A stretch of DNA of 64,000 bases from Podospora pseudocomata (lineage: Eukaryota > Ascomycota > Sordariomycetes > Sordariales > Podosporaceae). Positions 22,064 to 34,726 of this stretch are shown one piece after another. The first letter of the stretch is position 1. Each line of letters starts with the position of its first letter. A model generated the notes under the pieces. The model was not told where the DNA came from. It saw nothing but the letters and a program-made list of their open reading frames with translations, and did no database searches. The stretch is from the NCBI RefSeq assembly GCF_035222375.1, contig NC_085891.1, positions 1,550,001 to 1,614,000 of the forward strand. Reading direction: 5' to 3'. Both the position numbers and the translations under genes were made by a program.

Positions 22064-25000
22064 CTAAGCCTTCTGCTGCTGCTGGACCTTGGCCATCCTC
22101 TTCGACATGCTATTCCCAACATGTTAGCCTCATGTTTATCATCAAAGGTTGAGGGAAGAAGAAAAAAACACTCACAAATCATAGAACGCAAACTGCCCCG
22201 CCCCACTCCCAAACTCATACACGAACCGACTCGCCACATAACTCCCAAAGATGGCCCTCAGGTAGCTATCCGGCACCCGCTTGATGATCGTCTCCAACCC
22301 AATCTTCTCAATCAACAAGTTCGGCAGCGCGTCCGCCAAGACACTGTTCCTGAGCGCCTCATTCTCCCACAGATCGCTGTGCTGGAGCTGCTCATCCAGA
22401 CTGGTAATCGCCTGCGACAGCTTATCAGACAGAATGGAACGAGGCACCTTGGTCTTCTGGTGCTCAGCCCAGATGGCCTCAAACTCCAATCTGGCGTTCT
22501 CCTGAATCTTTTCCTGCACGGCCTTGACGTACGCCTTGTAGAACTCGGGCGCGTTGCCCTTCTTGTCGACGCACATGTCCTTGACGAAGGACTCGTCGTC
22601 AAAGGAGAGGGAGGCCAGCACCTCGAGAGAGGACGAGGTGACACCGCCCTTGTTGGCCGAGGCGTCCTTGTAGACGATGCAACCAGCCTCTTCGAGGCGA
22701 AGTTTCGCGTCTTGAGTGATGAAGAGGTTGGCACCTTCGACGATGTAAGGGACCGTGCACTTGCCGTCCTTGATGAGCTTGTTGGCGGAGACGAGGTCGA
22801 TGGACTCGGGTCGGCCACCGCAGGGGACAAACATGTCAGTGAGGCCAGTGTCGCGGAGGTGGTAGGTGTTGCGGAAGGCAGTGCCGTTGTTGACGACCTC
22901 GCCGGTGGGGAGAGTGATGTTGGCATCCTCGCAAAGGACACGGTAACCATCCTTGGAGAGCTTGGACAGGTCAAAGTGGACAATCATCTGTCGGCTCTTG
23001 GCCAGGCGGCGGAGCTCGTCCTTGTCGATTCCGTTGGGGTCGACAAGGACACCGGAACCATCGACAACGGCGGTGTACTTTTCGTTGCTGAGGAGGATCT
23101 CGTTGGAGCCGAGATCACCGTCTGGGCCTCCAGTCTGCATCTTGCGGACGGTGGAGGGGTCGAGGTTGAGCTTGCGGTAGATGCCCTTGACGTACTCGCG
23201 GACCGAGAGAGTGGTCATGCCGTAGGTGTCGTGGGGGATACCGCCCAGTTTGGGGGACTTGCCGGTGAAGAAGGACTTCCACCAGGGAGCGCCGCGATGG
23301 CGGGCGTGCTCGGTGGCCCAATCGACGAGGTCGGCCGTGTTCTCGTCGGGACCCATGAAGAGGATCTCCTCCTTGCCGTAGAGGTCCACAATGGGGTTCT
23401 TGATGCCAGGGGTCTCTGGCTTGAGGAGCAAATCGAGAATGCTGTCAATGTACTTCTCGAAAGCCTCACGAGCCTTGTCTTGCTGCTTGGGGTCGAGCAA
23501 GATGACACCCTTGGAGCCACCTTCGGGAATGTCCTTGTTCTTGCGCTGCTGGGTGCTGGCGAGATTGTAGTTCTCATCGAACAAGTTGCGGGCGTTGATG
23601 GAGTAGGCCTCCTTGCTGCGGGACTTGACAATGCGGATACCGCCACGTGCAATGTCCTTAAAGCGAAGGTGGAAACCGCGAGACTCGGAAGAGATGACGA
23701 GGAACATGCCGTAGAGACGGTTGGGGTACTCAAACTCGGGCAGGAAGCTTGGGTCGAGGCGGAAGCTGAGGGCGACCTTGGTAGGGGTGAAGTAGTTGGT
23801 CTTGAGGACGGCATTGTTGAAGACGCGGAAGGCAGTCATCACCATCTCTTCGTGCTCGTTATTCACGTCCTTGGTGATCTTGTCCTTGAGCTTGGCGTCT
23901 GAGAGGACCTCAAAGGCTGGCGTGGGGGCAATGAAGTGGCGGTCGAAACCAGGGCCGACCTTGAGGTGCACATTGGCGAAGGAGGCATACAAAGCCCTGA
24001 CGAGTCCGGGATGAGACTTGATAATCTCCAGGATGTAGTCGGGCGTAAAAGTCTCAGTGCGGAGACGCTTCTTCATCTTGGACAGAATCTCGGCGTGCGA
24101 GTTGTTCTTGGGATTGAGGGCCGCCACTAGCGAAGCATACTCAGATCCAAGACGGTTGAGGAAGTGCTGCACAAAGACCCACACAGAGTGAGCGTAGATG
24201 GTCTCCTGCAAACTGAGCTCGCCCGAGGCAAACATGTCCTGCAGCTTGGTCTGGGGAATGCAGTATAGGAGGGAGATCTCCTTGGTGATCTGGTGGATGG
24301 ACTCCTCGATGGAGGGGAACTTGCCCTCGAGGTTGGAGGCGGGTCGCAGGTAGATGCTGATGATGGTGATGCCGTTGGAGAACTGCTCGACGTATTTGCG
24401 GGAGCTGGTGACGCCATAATAGTGATAGAGATCGCTCAGGGCGCTGAAGATGCCCCTGGCAGTTCTTGAGCGGAAAGCAACGACCAATCTCTTCTCGGGG
24501 GTCCCCTCAATGTCGTAGACCTCGATAACGGGACCAGCACGGCGGACAGCGCTCTCGATGATCTCCTGATAGATCACCTTGGTGTTCTTGGTGGCCTTGG
24601 CGAGGAACATGCGGTCGCTGATAACCTCCAATCTGGTCTCCATTGGGTCGGCATTTGCATCAACAAACTGGCACTGATACACGAAGTAACAGCGGAGAGT
24701 GGCCTTGGAGTTGGCGTCTTGTCCCAAAACACCGGGAGACCGGAAAGTCTCGACGCGGAAGCGCTTCGAGGTGTCACCACCATCCAAGTACTTGGACTCG
24801 AGGCGGTGCTCGTATCTTGGGCCGTTGATGGAGGTCTTGCCGGGCTCGCTTGTGTCGATGTAGATGGCATGGTCAGAGGCTTCCATGTCCAGCCGGATCT
24901 CCTCACGCTTGTCCTCACGAGAGAAGGCTGCTACCTTGGCAGCATAGAGCGATGTGATGTGGTTGCTGATGGCTTCAGGAGACTCGAGCTGGAAGTAGAC

Positions 25001-25490
25001 ATCGTCGATGGCCAGCTCATTGTAGAACCAAATGATCTGAGCGTCGACGAGAGCCTCGGGAATCCAACCGCCCTTAAGGATGATTTCCCGTACTGCAGAG
25101 TTGTCAGTTCCTATACTAACCACAAGATTTGACAGAGTGCTCACCTTGCTTCATCTGCTCGGCCTTGCCCTTGAATTCAGGGGCAACATAGCCAACCGTG
25201 GCCGACCGCAAGACTCTGTGGCCATTGCCGTTCATCTTGGGATAGCTGACGTGTGTTGGCTGGGGTGATGGGTGTCGGGAAACCTCTGTGCCTCTGGTCT
25301 TCTCAACGAGCCTGTTGGCTGGGTTGAGGGTGCTAGGAGACTCAGTCATGGTGTCGTCTGAGGACGAAAAGGGGTCCTGATACTCTGGAAAGCTGTCCAT
25401 TGGAAGGTTAGTCTTGATGGTCAGGATAGACACCCGGCGCATACGGTCGACAGGACTGGCGAGCACAGGCTCAACCATGATGCCTTCCAT
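22064..25490 (-). CDS. GDH2: NAD-specific glutamate dehydrogenase
   Basis: Three exons, 25490-25145, 25092-22176 and 22109-22064, encode 1,102 residues. Both introns are canonical (GTGAGC to CTGCAG with a CTGAC branch; GTGAGT to AATAG with a GCTAAC branch). The sequence matches the large fungal NAD-dependent class that oxidatively deaminates glutamate to 2-oxoglutarate and ammonium, homologous to yeast Gdh2 and far longer than the 450-residue NADP enzyme. An N-terminal regulatory half of about 550 residues precedes the catalytic core, which contains RGGIRIV, the glycine-containing PEGGSKG, the MGPDENTADLVDW block and the late VEGANLFIT segment. The last exon adds only a lysine/glutamine-rich tail. 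Fungal enzymes of this class act in amino-acid catabolism and are typically glucose-repressed; no such site was identified here. Confidence 0.96.
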
Positions 25491-28400
25491 GGTGCTAAAT
25501 CTCGAAGAGAGAGTGGCTTGGGAGCAGGAGCAAGTTGGTAGTAGGGCTGAGGAATGACAAAGGATCTAAGGAGCAAGAGAAAAGCGGAAAGGGAGGCTGG
25601 GGGGCTCGAGGGGAGCGAGCACAAGTTTTGTAAAGGAGTAGAGGGACATGTTGGCAGGTGTGTAAGAGTGCATCGGAGCGCGTATGATACCATGGGCGCG
25701 GTGTGTGCTTTTGGTGGTTGTCGAAGCGGCGAGGGAGCCGCAGTTGGCCCTTGCCATGACCCTCCTCACCCCGTTTGAACCTGCTCACCCCGATAGTTGA
25801 TCGCGGCAATCAGGTTTGACGTTGGGAAGAGATGCCGGCATCGGATGAACTAGGAGAGGCAGAAGCCACAGACGGCGTGGCACAAGAGACCAGGAATGAG
25901 CGCGAGTGACATGGCAACTTAGATAGCATCGACGGCAGCTCGGCCAGAGCGAGCAGCTGTGCTTCTTCGTTTCCGGGAGTATAGCCTCCGAGAGTGGTTC
26001 TGCTGCGTTCAAACAAGCTGTGAAAGCATGCTTCACCGCTACTGAAACCTACGCTCGTACTCCGTACTGCCACCTGCTCATCCCTTGGGTGCTTCTGTGC
26101 TGTGCTGTTGCTGTGCAGCTAGTGTGGGTCCGTCTGAGATAAGAACCTCGAGGGTTCCTTTTCCCCTGCCTCTTGCCCTGGAGCTACCAGGAGGAGATAT
26201 TTGTGCAGACTGGAGAGGTGGTGACATGGGAGACATGCTAATGGTGGATGCATAACGTTGGAACGTACCTGGCGGCTCTCGCTTGGAGGTCTGAATCAAG
26301 CCCGAGGTGTTATTCGGCGGCGCAAGACTCGGTTTGTATCGTATCTCTTCGATATGCGCCCCGGCAGATGCTGCATCGAGCAATGTTAGTTTTCTGGGTC
26401 CCTGAACCTGGACGGAATGAGACGGGCACGGCGGGGCGATGCAACTGCGATAAGGTGCATACGATGGGGAAAAAAAGATGTCTCGTTTACCTTTTTTATC
26501 GTCGTGTCTTAGATGAAGACGGGCGATGTGTCAGTCGCTTCGGATCCTGAGGAGACAAAGACGGCTTAAAGTCTAGTCTCGCCCGGTGAAAATAGAGTTT
26601 GATGCCGCGAAAGCAGGAAAAGTGCCGATCTATCCCAGACAGCAAATCCCGAGGGTCCTGTTTCGATTGTTTTCGTCTGCACAAGATTGTATTAGTGCAA
26701 ATGCTCTCACAAAGCCCAGATCGCCATCTCAAGTGTCACGGCTCTTCGCTGTTCGGTGCTTGCTCCTCGTTGCCGCCGCTTCTGGAAGGCAAGACATGTG
26801 TTCCAGAATCCAGGGCACGCTGCCGGAGCCCGAGATAAGGAAACCTCATCTTTCCAGCCTGGCTCAGCTCTGGAAGGCCCGATCCTGCTCATCTCGTTCA
26901 TCTCCCGAGCAGACACAGCCTTCCGCTGAACGCTTCCTCAACCTGCGCCTCGCCGCAGGAAGGCTAACGGGAGGAAATAAAAAAAGGAGTCTTTGGCTGG
27001 TGGAGGGGTGGAAGGGCTGTAAAACGGAAACCACAGGCAGGGACACAACAGCAGCAACAGTAGCAGCAGCAGTAGTAGGGCTCAGGGGCAGAGAATTGAT
27101 GTTGATGGGGCACAGATGAACCGAAAGGGGTGTAAGATACCTGTTACGGCGCCGGAATGTTGCACAGAGATAAGGTCTGGCACGCTGTTTGGCTGCAAGC
27201 TTCAAGCGTGGCCGATAAGGCGTGTCTGTGTCTGAAAATAGCCACAGGAAGATCCGCCGATTTGGTCGTTGTTCTTCGGACTTTTCTGGAGCAAGTCGAT
27301 AAAATTGGCTTGCTTGGTAAGAGACGACAGGGCTCGTTGTGGTGTTGAGCCGTAAGTGTAAGTGAAAATAAAGTGTTGGTAGAGATAAAATAACACAATG
27401 TCAACAACAACCTGATATCGCCAGCCAAAGAAACGACGGAAGTTCTGGCTCTTTATATGCTTCCAATTGGACACTCCTCTTTTCAGACATTTTTCTTGTT
27501 GAACTCGCCCGCACTGTACGTACTCTCTCTCAGTCCATGTCTCCGCCGTCAGAACGGGGTGTCGTGATGACATTGGGGCGCTCTGACAAACGGAATCGGG
27601 TGTGCTAAGCCCGATGGGGCAATTTGGGACTCTGCTGATTGGGTCACAGGGCCGGTACCTGAAAGGTCACTGAAAAAGTGTTTCTGGGATCCCTAGCTGC
27701 CATTCGTGACGCCCCTGGAGCGGCTATTCGAGGTTCTGGGGTAGGAGTGGAGTTCTCAGCTCCAGGGTATTTTTTGCAAGCCAGGGTACACTTCAGGTAC
27801 CTCGATGGCCAAGGACACAAAGGACAACTCCAACCTGTTCGTATACCGAGGAATTTATTTTATTTTCTTGATTTACACGAGAGGAACGCTTTTTGGACGG
27901 TTTTTCGAGTCCGGGAATCTTGTAGACCACACTTGCTTTCACTGGTCCGATGCTTCTTGTAGGGCAGCCAGCCTCGAACCATCACCTTGAATCTCTTACT
28001 CACCACCACAACCCTCCCCAGCTACCCAGCTACTGGGCACAGGCGGGACGGCGTTGCACGTTCTGGAAGAGCCCCAAGCAATTGGAAATCCAAGCTATCT
28101 CCCCTGCCCAATCCCAATCTCGTCAAACACTTGCACTAGATCCCGCCGGGACGGTGAAGCCCCGACCGCCACTGCCATGGCTCTCTATCCCTTCACGGAT
28201 AGCTTGGAAGTGTCAGAAGATGGATCTAGGATCTACCGCTATCCCCAGCTCTATCGCCCGTAAGGTTTGCCAATGGACTTTGAACGGAGGTAAGACTCAC
28301 GAAAGAGTGGGTTTCAGCATCTCCATCTCCGTGGAACCTGCTGTGCTAGTTTGCTATCACCAACTGGGTTCAATCTGTTATTCAGAGTTTTGAGATGCCG

Positions 28401-31221
28401 AGCCCTGTGACAACTACCAGACTTCAGACTTCGGAATTCAATATCAAAGGAGCCAGCCAGTCGTGCAACACATCCTCTCCCTTACCGCCTCTTCGTCTTA
28501 TAGTCCTAACCTGGCATAATGGCGGTAGATCAATTCGGATTCGCAATTGGCGGTGGCATCATGAAAGCCCAGACTGTGCTCATCGGCAAAATATTCCTTT
28601 CACGTTTGCTCCAAACACTCTCATTCTCAACGAAAAGTCAAGGCAAAGTGGTCCCGTGATGGCCCAAATACGTAAGAGCGACGGCCGCCCCGGGTTGGGC
28701 CCCTTTGCCCCGCATTTCGATCCGCTGTGGCTTGCCCAGCGTGCCCCGCCATCCACCATCCCCGGATTTTCCAGACCAAGCCCAGTGAAGCGCATCGCCA
28801 TCAAGTAAAATGGGGGTAATGAAAACCTCCAGTTTGCTGCCCTGCTGCCCTACTGCATACATATTTTGTTCCTGAGGGTGCACGGGACCGGATTGTGGCT
28901 CTGTTTTCAGTATCCCGTTTCAAAAGCTTTTCTGGTTCAAAGCAGTTGATGTTGCGGATGGCGACCTGAGATTCCTGCTATCCACTTAGCACTCTTTGAC
29001 CGCTGCTATGCCGGCCGCATCTTGCATTTATTCTCTTCGACGATGCGACTCTGCCAAAACGTGTACCGGATTCTAACCTCATAGGTTCAAACTCCAAAAG
29101 GTACGTACCCCGATACCTGCCAGGTTTGTTAAGCGCGAAAAAAGCTCTGCTGTCCTCGTGCTGGCACCCAGGCGCGCTGGCTTGTTTGACGACACGGGCC
29201 GGGCTGGGGCATGGTCACGGGGCTCACCTTGAGATTTGCAGCTCGGCGCCGTTGCGAAACTTCCTCCCTGCCAAGTCCTTCCAGGCCTCCAGACTGCTAT
29301 TTTTTCTGTTGGCTAGGGGCTGGGTATGGAGATGACAACAGCGCCGGTGTGCGAATCGGCATCTCCACGAACCTGGCATCTGGGAGAGCTGGAGCGGCCG
29401 GAAGGTCTCATGCACTGTACGGCAACACTGCCCCGTGAGAGCCCCGGTGAGACTACCACCGCTCCAACAGACCGAGCTCACCACCAACAAAACAAAACAA
29501 ACAATTTCCAGCTCATTCTTTCGCCCCTTTTCCACATTCGTTACAGAGCACAGAGATGACTCCCATTTCTCTCTCTGGTCTGCTGATACTCTCGCCATGG
29601 CCAGTTTGTCTCTGCCCGGTCCGAAAGGGGTCCGACTGAAGGACACATTTGAGATTTCTCCCTTGACAACTCTGTTGCAGTCACATATCGGAAACTCCCT
29701 AGCAACCATCCGATCTTTTGCTCCCAAGGTCTGACCTCCCTATCGGAGCTGCACCTCGACATTCGAGATCACGCTGAGGTCATCAGAGCAATCCTCCAAA
29801 TACCTGCAGAGTATTACTTGATGCCAAGGGCACGGCAGAAATCCATGCGGAATCGTCATCCGTGATCATGGGTGCCATCTTCATCCCTTCGGTGCCGTGG
29901 ACGATATCAGGAGAGAGCTTCATTCGATTCCCGATCTTTGAATCGGAAGCGAGGGGTCTCCGTTCCAAGTCTTGTTGCTGAAGAACAAAATGGTTCCCAG
30001 TCCATATATGCAAGCGGGGGAGGGCTGGGCTTGCATACTGGCGTATGCGCCTTTCAAGGGCCAAAGTGACAGCGAAACATGTACATGCAAGGTACCTTGC
30101 CTTGCTTGGGATGTGCACATACAACACAAGGACTATCAACCTCTTCTCTTTTGCTTGAACTTCTCCAGCAAACCAAGTCTTGAAGCTTGTCATCTTTACC
30201 CCTTTCTGTCATCATGCAGGGCTACGGAAAGAATCTGCTCTTTTCCCAGAGATTATTCGTCCGATTCACTAACAGGGTTTTTACACTGGACTTTTCTCCA
30301 ATTTGGGAGGTTCTTGCTTTCTCTGAGGTGCTATCCTTTGTGTCCCCCCAAGTGCCTCCCAAGAAAAGAGGCAAAGCTGTTTCTGTTTCTGTGTCTCGTT
30401 TTAAATTTTTTGGTGTCTTTCTCTCCCACACTCTCCTGATACACACATTTTTTTTTTGTTTCTATTACTCATAGTGGTAGTTGGGTCTCTTTTCTGGTCC
30501 GAGATTCTCTTCGTTAAGTGCCGAGAATAGGGTTCTCAGGCGATGAATCGTACGTACGGTCTGCCCAGCTTTATAGCGGAGTAGACTTTGGAAAAAAGGG
30601 CTCGTCCCGTCTGATTTTCCCGCCGGTGTCGGAGCTTAAAAACTGAGGAGAATTGAGGTCATCATCAGAGAGGGCTGAGTTTACATGACACACTGGTCGG
30701 AAAAGATGCATCATGAAGGCTGCGGTTCGCAAAGGTCCAAGGAAGGAGGTTTAGGATCCAAGGGACGTCACTCATCGGGTTTTTTTTCTTGGCAGGGCAG
30801 GAATGGAAGGTTCCATGTGGGTTCTCCCGTTGATTGCCGCAGGTCTCCGCTTTTAGTTTTTTTTGCTGATGGCGGGGCCGCCGCCGGCCGGGCGGGGCAC
30901 AGTTCGGTGGTGCCCCTCTCGGATCTATCGCCGTTTCATCAACGGAAGAGATGGAGGGGTAGTTGATGGTGGGGCAATTGATGGAATCCTTCCTCATTAT
31001 CACACCCGACGACAACATCTATCACCTGCGAAGTTGTGTATGAGTGAGTTTTACAGGGGTTGAAGTTTATCCAGTGTTGGACAAGAGACACATCGAAACT
31101 CTTTTTACTTTTCGGCAGTTTGAACAATTGGCTCAAGGGTTTCTGCTGTCACACATACATCACACCATATCTCACACTTTTGCTTGCTCAGAGCTTGTTA
31201 CTCCACATCAAGAAAGAGACA
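25491..31221. other. 5.7 kb gene-free region between divergent genes
   Basis: This lies upstream of both glutamate dehydrogenase and kynureninase, so it contains both promoters. CAG/CAA-type runs occur near 27047-27075, and pyrimidine-rich tracts occur near 30,280-30,480 and just before kynureninase. All open frames are short, mutually overlapping and domain-free. I looked for intron-linked exons and for tRNA A and B boxes and found none that I trust. A divergent or non-coding transcript could be hidden here. Confidence 0.4.
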
Positions 31222-32728
31222 ATGACTTCGGCTCCCGTTCTTCCCGCCGGCGCCGCCGGGAGTGGAAATGCGAGGGAGCGAGCACGCCAGCTGGACCGGG
31301 ATGATGAACTCGGGTTCTTGAGGGACGAGTTCAACATCCCGACAAAGGGACAAATCGCGAGCACCTCGTTACCCGAGGGTTCCTCAGGTACAAGTCCCAA
31401 CTGATCCAATATCAAGCCTCGATAACTGACATGTTGGCATAGCCAATAACAATGACAGCGACACAACAACCAAGTGCATCTACCTCTGCGGCAACTCTTT
31501 GGGTCTCCAACCCAGACGCACACAAGCCCGTCTCTCCCAGTACCTCTCCACCTGGGCCACCCAAGGCGTCCAAGGGCACTTTAAACCGCTGACCAACTCC
31601 CCCTTGCCAACATGGCTCGACGTCGACGAGCGAGCAGCCGAGATGATCGCCCCCATCGTGGGAGCTCACGTCTCCGAGGTGGCAATCATGCAGACTCTGA
31701 CTGCGAATCTCCATCTTCTCATGTCTGCGTTCTACAAGCCTGATGCGAACAAGCGGCACAAGATCATCCTGGAGAGCAAGGCTTTTCCTAGCGATCACTT
31801 TGCCGTGGAGACACAGCTTCGTCATCATGGGTTGGATGCGAGCAAATCAATGGTTTTGCTCAAGTCGGAGAGGTCGAGGGATAATATCTTGACTACGGAG
31901 GAAATCTGTGGGGTTATTGACCTGCATAAAGAGGACGCGTTTTTGTTGTTGTTGCCGGGGATTCAGTACTACACTGGGCAGCTGTTTGATATTAAGACTA
32001 TCACTGCGTATGCGAAGGAGAGGGGGATTTTTGTCATTTGGGATCTGGCACATGCGGTTGGGAATGTGGAGTTGAGGCTTCATGAGTGGGGGGTTGATGC
32101 TGCGGCTTGGTGCTCGTACAAGTATTTGAATGGGGGGCCGGGGTGTATTGGGGGGATGTTTGTTCATGAGAATAATAGTGCTGTGACGAAGCTTATTACT
32201 GATGAGAGGCCGGAGGAGGGGTATAATCACCGGTTGGCTGGGTGGTGGGGGAATGATAAGAAGAGTCGGTTTGGGATGGAGAATAGATTCCATCCTGTCA
32301 AGGGGGCCGCGGGGTTCCAGTTGAGTAATCCTAGTGTGTTGGATATTACTAGTTTGTGTGCGAGCTTGGAGGTTTTTGAGCAGGCGGGTGGGATGGGGAA
32401 GTTGAGGGAGAAGAGTATGAGGCTGACGAAGTTTTTGGAGGAGCAGTTAGAGGGGATGGGGGAGGAGGAGAAGGGGTTGTTCAGGGTTATTACGCCTTTG
32501 GATCCGAAGCAGAGGGGGGCGCAGCTTAGCTTGGGGTTGGGGAGTGGGTTGCTTGAGGGGGTGATGAAGGAGCTGGAGAGGCAAGGGGTGATTGTTGATG
32601 AAAGGAGACCGGATGTCATTAGGGTTGCGCCAGCGCCGTTGTATAATGGGTTTGAGGATGTGGTTGGATTTGTGGAGGCTTTTGGGGAGGCCTTGAGAGT
32701 GGCCAGGAGAGAGAGCGATGCGTTTTGA
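31222..32728 (+). CDS. BNA5: Kynureninase
   Basis: Two exons, 31222-31387 and 31443-32728, encode 483 residues. The intron runs GTACAA to GCATAG with an AACTGAC branch. The protein is a PLP-dependent fold-type I enzyme that cleaves kynurenine or 3-hydroxykynurenine to (hydroxy)anthranilate and alanine, a step of tryptophan catabolism and de novo NAD synthesis. Recognisable landmarks are YLCGNSLGLQP near residue 65, the cofactor-binding WDLAHAVGN, the Schiff-base lysine in WCSYKYLNGGPG, and the GMENRFHPV and RVAPAPLYN segments. Length and order are normal for the family, and it is expected to be cytosolic. The coding strand is C-rich up to about 31,830 and then abruptly G/T-rich to the end, although the protein remains intact. 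Confidence 0.96.
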
Positions 32729-32794
32729 GATGTACCCGCAGTGTTGATATTGGGGGTCTGTCATTACGTCTTGCGATGCAGGTTGTGTATTCGC

Positions 32795-34726
32795 TCAAAC
32801 AATCTCAATCACCACAGCCTCCAAGTCATATATCCACCGCGCTTGGTAAGCATCTACCATGCCAACCCTCCTGAAACGTCCGTTAGACAGCTCTTCAAGC
32901 ACTAGACCCTCCCCATTCCAGTCCTCGTCCCACTGAAGGAAAACAAAAACAATCCCACTCGTTCTCGGCCCAATATCATCAAAATGAACGTTCCCAATCT
33001 GGCTGTGCTTCCCGTCTTCATTCAATACCATAAGCTCCCATCTGCCGGCCTTTTCACGCACAAAAGGCTCTCTTAAAACTGCCGCCTTAATGCGTAACGA
33101 ACCATCCGTCACTTCCCCGAACGGCGCCTCCACAGCTGCAAGGCTGACCCAACAGTCCACCACCTCCATCTGCTTATACTTTGAAGCATTCACCATGAAC
33201 GTAGCATTGTCATAGTATACCCCCCAATTCACGCTCGCCCACGACCACGACGGAGCACGGTATCTTGCCGGCCTCGAAGACTTGGGATCGAGTTCCTTCT
33301 CTCTGACCGCCCTCCAAAGAAGGTCAGGCACCAAAGACTTTTTCCACAGTCCTGCAAGGTAGGAATCCCCAGTCACGCGGGAGAACTGCTCTGCGACGCC
33401 TGCCAGAGCGGGCAGCTTGTCCCCCTCGTGAGAGTGCCATCGCAGTGTGAAAGAAGCGACGATTTCAAGCCACGCAACACGCGCCTCCCATTTCTCTTGG
33501 GGTGACAACTCTTTGGATCGTTGGCCTGATGTTGAACAAGCGAGGATCCTGGGAAGGCGCACTCTGCTTGGTCCGCAGAGCGCCTGGCCTATGCTGACGG
33601 CTTCGGTCTGGCAGTTGTATTTGAGGGTCTCGCTGTCGTAGATCAGAGTGCGGGAGGGGAGGACCTGCTCTTGCAGCGTCCAGGCGCGGGAGTCGATTGG
33701 TTCGACGGGGAGGCCTGATTTCCCATGAGGGGAGTATGCTTCGTGTGTGTTGAGAAGGGAGACGATGCCTACTCTGCTTCCTGTTGGGTCTCGGGGGTTG
33801 TTGTTGTGGAAGGGTACACGTGCTGATGGGTTTCTCTGCAGCCGGGTTTGCCTCAGGAAGCCTTCCCTTGAGGTAGCTGCGCTGGCTGCTATGATGGTGA
33901 GGTAGCTCTCGCGGTAGATGCGGCTCATTTGACAGATTTGTTTCAACTTGTCGGCGTCGGAATCTTGGATGATGCAGAGAGCATCAACCCAGAGGTATCG
34001 GTACTTGAGAGAGTGGGTAACGAAGATGGCATCGCGGATGGTTCGTGGGAGGCTTGAGATGGGTATCCCATGGCCGACAATCTCTTCGATGTTGGAAGTG
34101 GTGAGTTTGAGAGGCTGGTCAATGCCCCAGACGTAGCTCAGCGTTATATACAGGCCTGGCTGAGTTCCATGGGTGAGAATGAGTCTGGGGTTTGACGGAT
34201 CTGAGCAATCGATGACGCGGTCTGGAAGCAGCGTGAATAGATCGGGGCTTTGGCAGTCAGCGTGAAACTTGACGCAGTTGTCGATGCATTCCCGAGCTAA
34301 GGCGAAGCTCTCCGGGGTACAGAGGTCTGTAATTTGTTCACGGGCCGAAAAATGAACGGCTGCTGGATCGTCTGCGACAGTGTAGATGTGATACAAGTTG
34401 GTGATTCCTTTACCATTGATTACGACCCGAACTTCCAGTTGACTCTGCCGTGGGGTCCATGAATGGTTGTCCACATCATCGAGGCCCACGAAGACGGTGA
34501 CAGTGGTTTCCCCAGGAGGGTATCCCAGCATCTTTATAAGTCTGTTGAGTTCGCCACACCAAGTGCATCCTCGCCTGACGGCCCCTTGCACGGCTTCATA
34601 GGGAGTGTCATATGTATACATGTCTTCCGGGGTCGTGTTCAAAAGGGACCTCCAACCATCAGGCGAAAATATGGTCTTGAGATCTGTTTCGCAGACAAGC
34701 GAGAGCGGATCCAGTAACTGTTCCAT
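32795..34726 (-). CDS. HET-domain protein
   Basis: An intronless frame of 643 residues that ends 66 bp from the kynureninase stop. The HET domain (heterokaryon-incompatibility type, TIR-like fold) spans roughly residues 190-345. Signature blocks are LSYVWG, SLPRTIRDAI, YRYLWVDALCIIQ and the CQMSRIYRESYLTIIAASA helix. A TLQEQVLPSR segment follows at about residue 355, as is usual in the family. The N-terminal 190 residues contain a CTWCGELNR motif, common in this protein family outside the core. Proteins of this type trigger cell death when non-self is sensed, though most genomic copies are untested. No NACHT or WD repeats are attached. The frame is intact, unlike the HET copy at 37-38.6 kb. 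Confidence 0.92.
   Translation of the reverse strand: MEQLLDPLSLVCETDLKTIFSPDGWRSLLNTTPEDMYTYDTPYEAVQGAVRRGCTWCGELNRLIKMLGYPPGETTVTVFVGLDDVDNHSWTPRQSQLEVRVVINGKGITNLYHIYTVADDPAAVHFSAREQITDLCTPESFALARECIDNCVKFHADCQSPDLFTLLPDRVIDCSDPSNPRLILTHGTQPGLYITLSYVWGIDQPLKLTTSNIEEIVGHGIPISSLPRTIRDAIFVTHSLKYRYLWVDALCIIQDSDADKLKQICQMSRIYRESYLTIIAASAATSREGFLRQTRLQRNPSARVPFHNNNPRDPTGSRVGIVSLLNTHEAYSPHGKSGLPVEPIDSRAWTLQEQVLPSRTLIYDSETLKYNCQTEAVSIGQALCGPSRVRLPRILACSTSGQRSKELSPQEKWEARVAWLEIVASFTLRWHSHEGDKLPALAGVAEQFSRVTGDSYLAGLWKKSLVPDLLWRAVREKELDPKSSRPARYRAPSWSWASVNWGVYYDNATFMVNASKYKQMEVVDCWVSLAAVEAPFGEVTDGSLRIKAAVLREPFVREKAGRWELMVLNEDGKHSQIGNVHFDDIGPRTSGIVFVFLQWDEDWNGEGLVLEELSNGRFRRVGMVDAYQARWIYDLEAVVIEIV

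Noticed and set aside
22121-23902. 593-codon plus-strand frame inside the glutamate dehydrogenase gene
   Set aside because: It is the mirror of a strongly conserved coding exon on the other strand. Its Val/Leu/Asp-rich composition is the usual shadow of codon bias.
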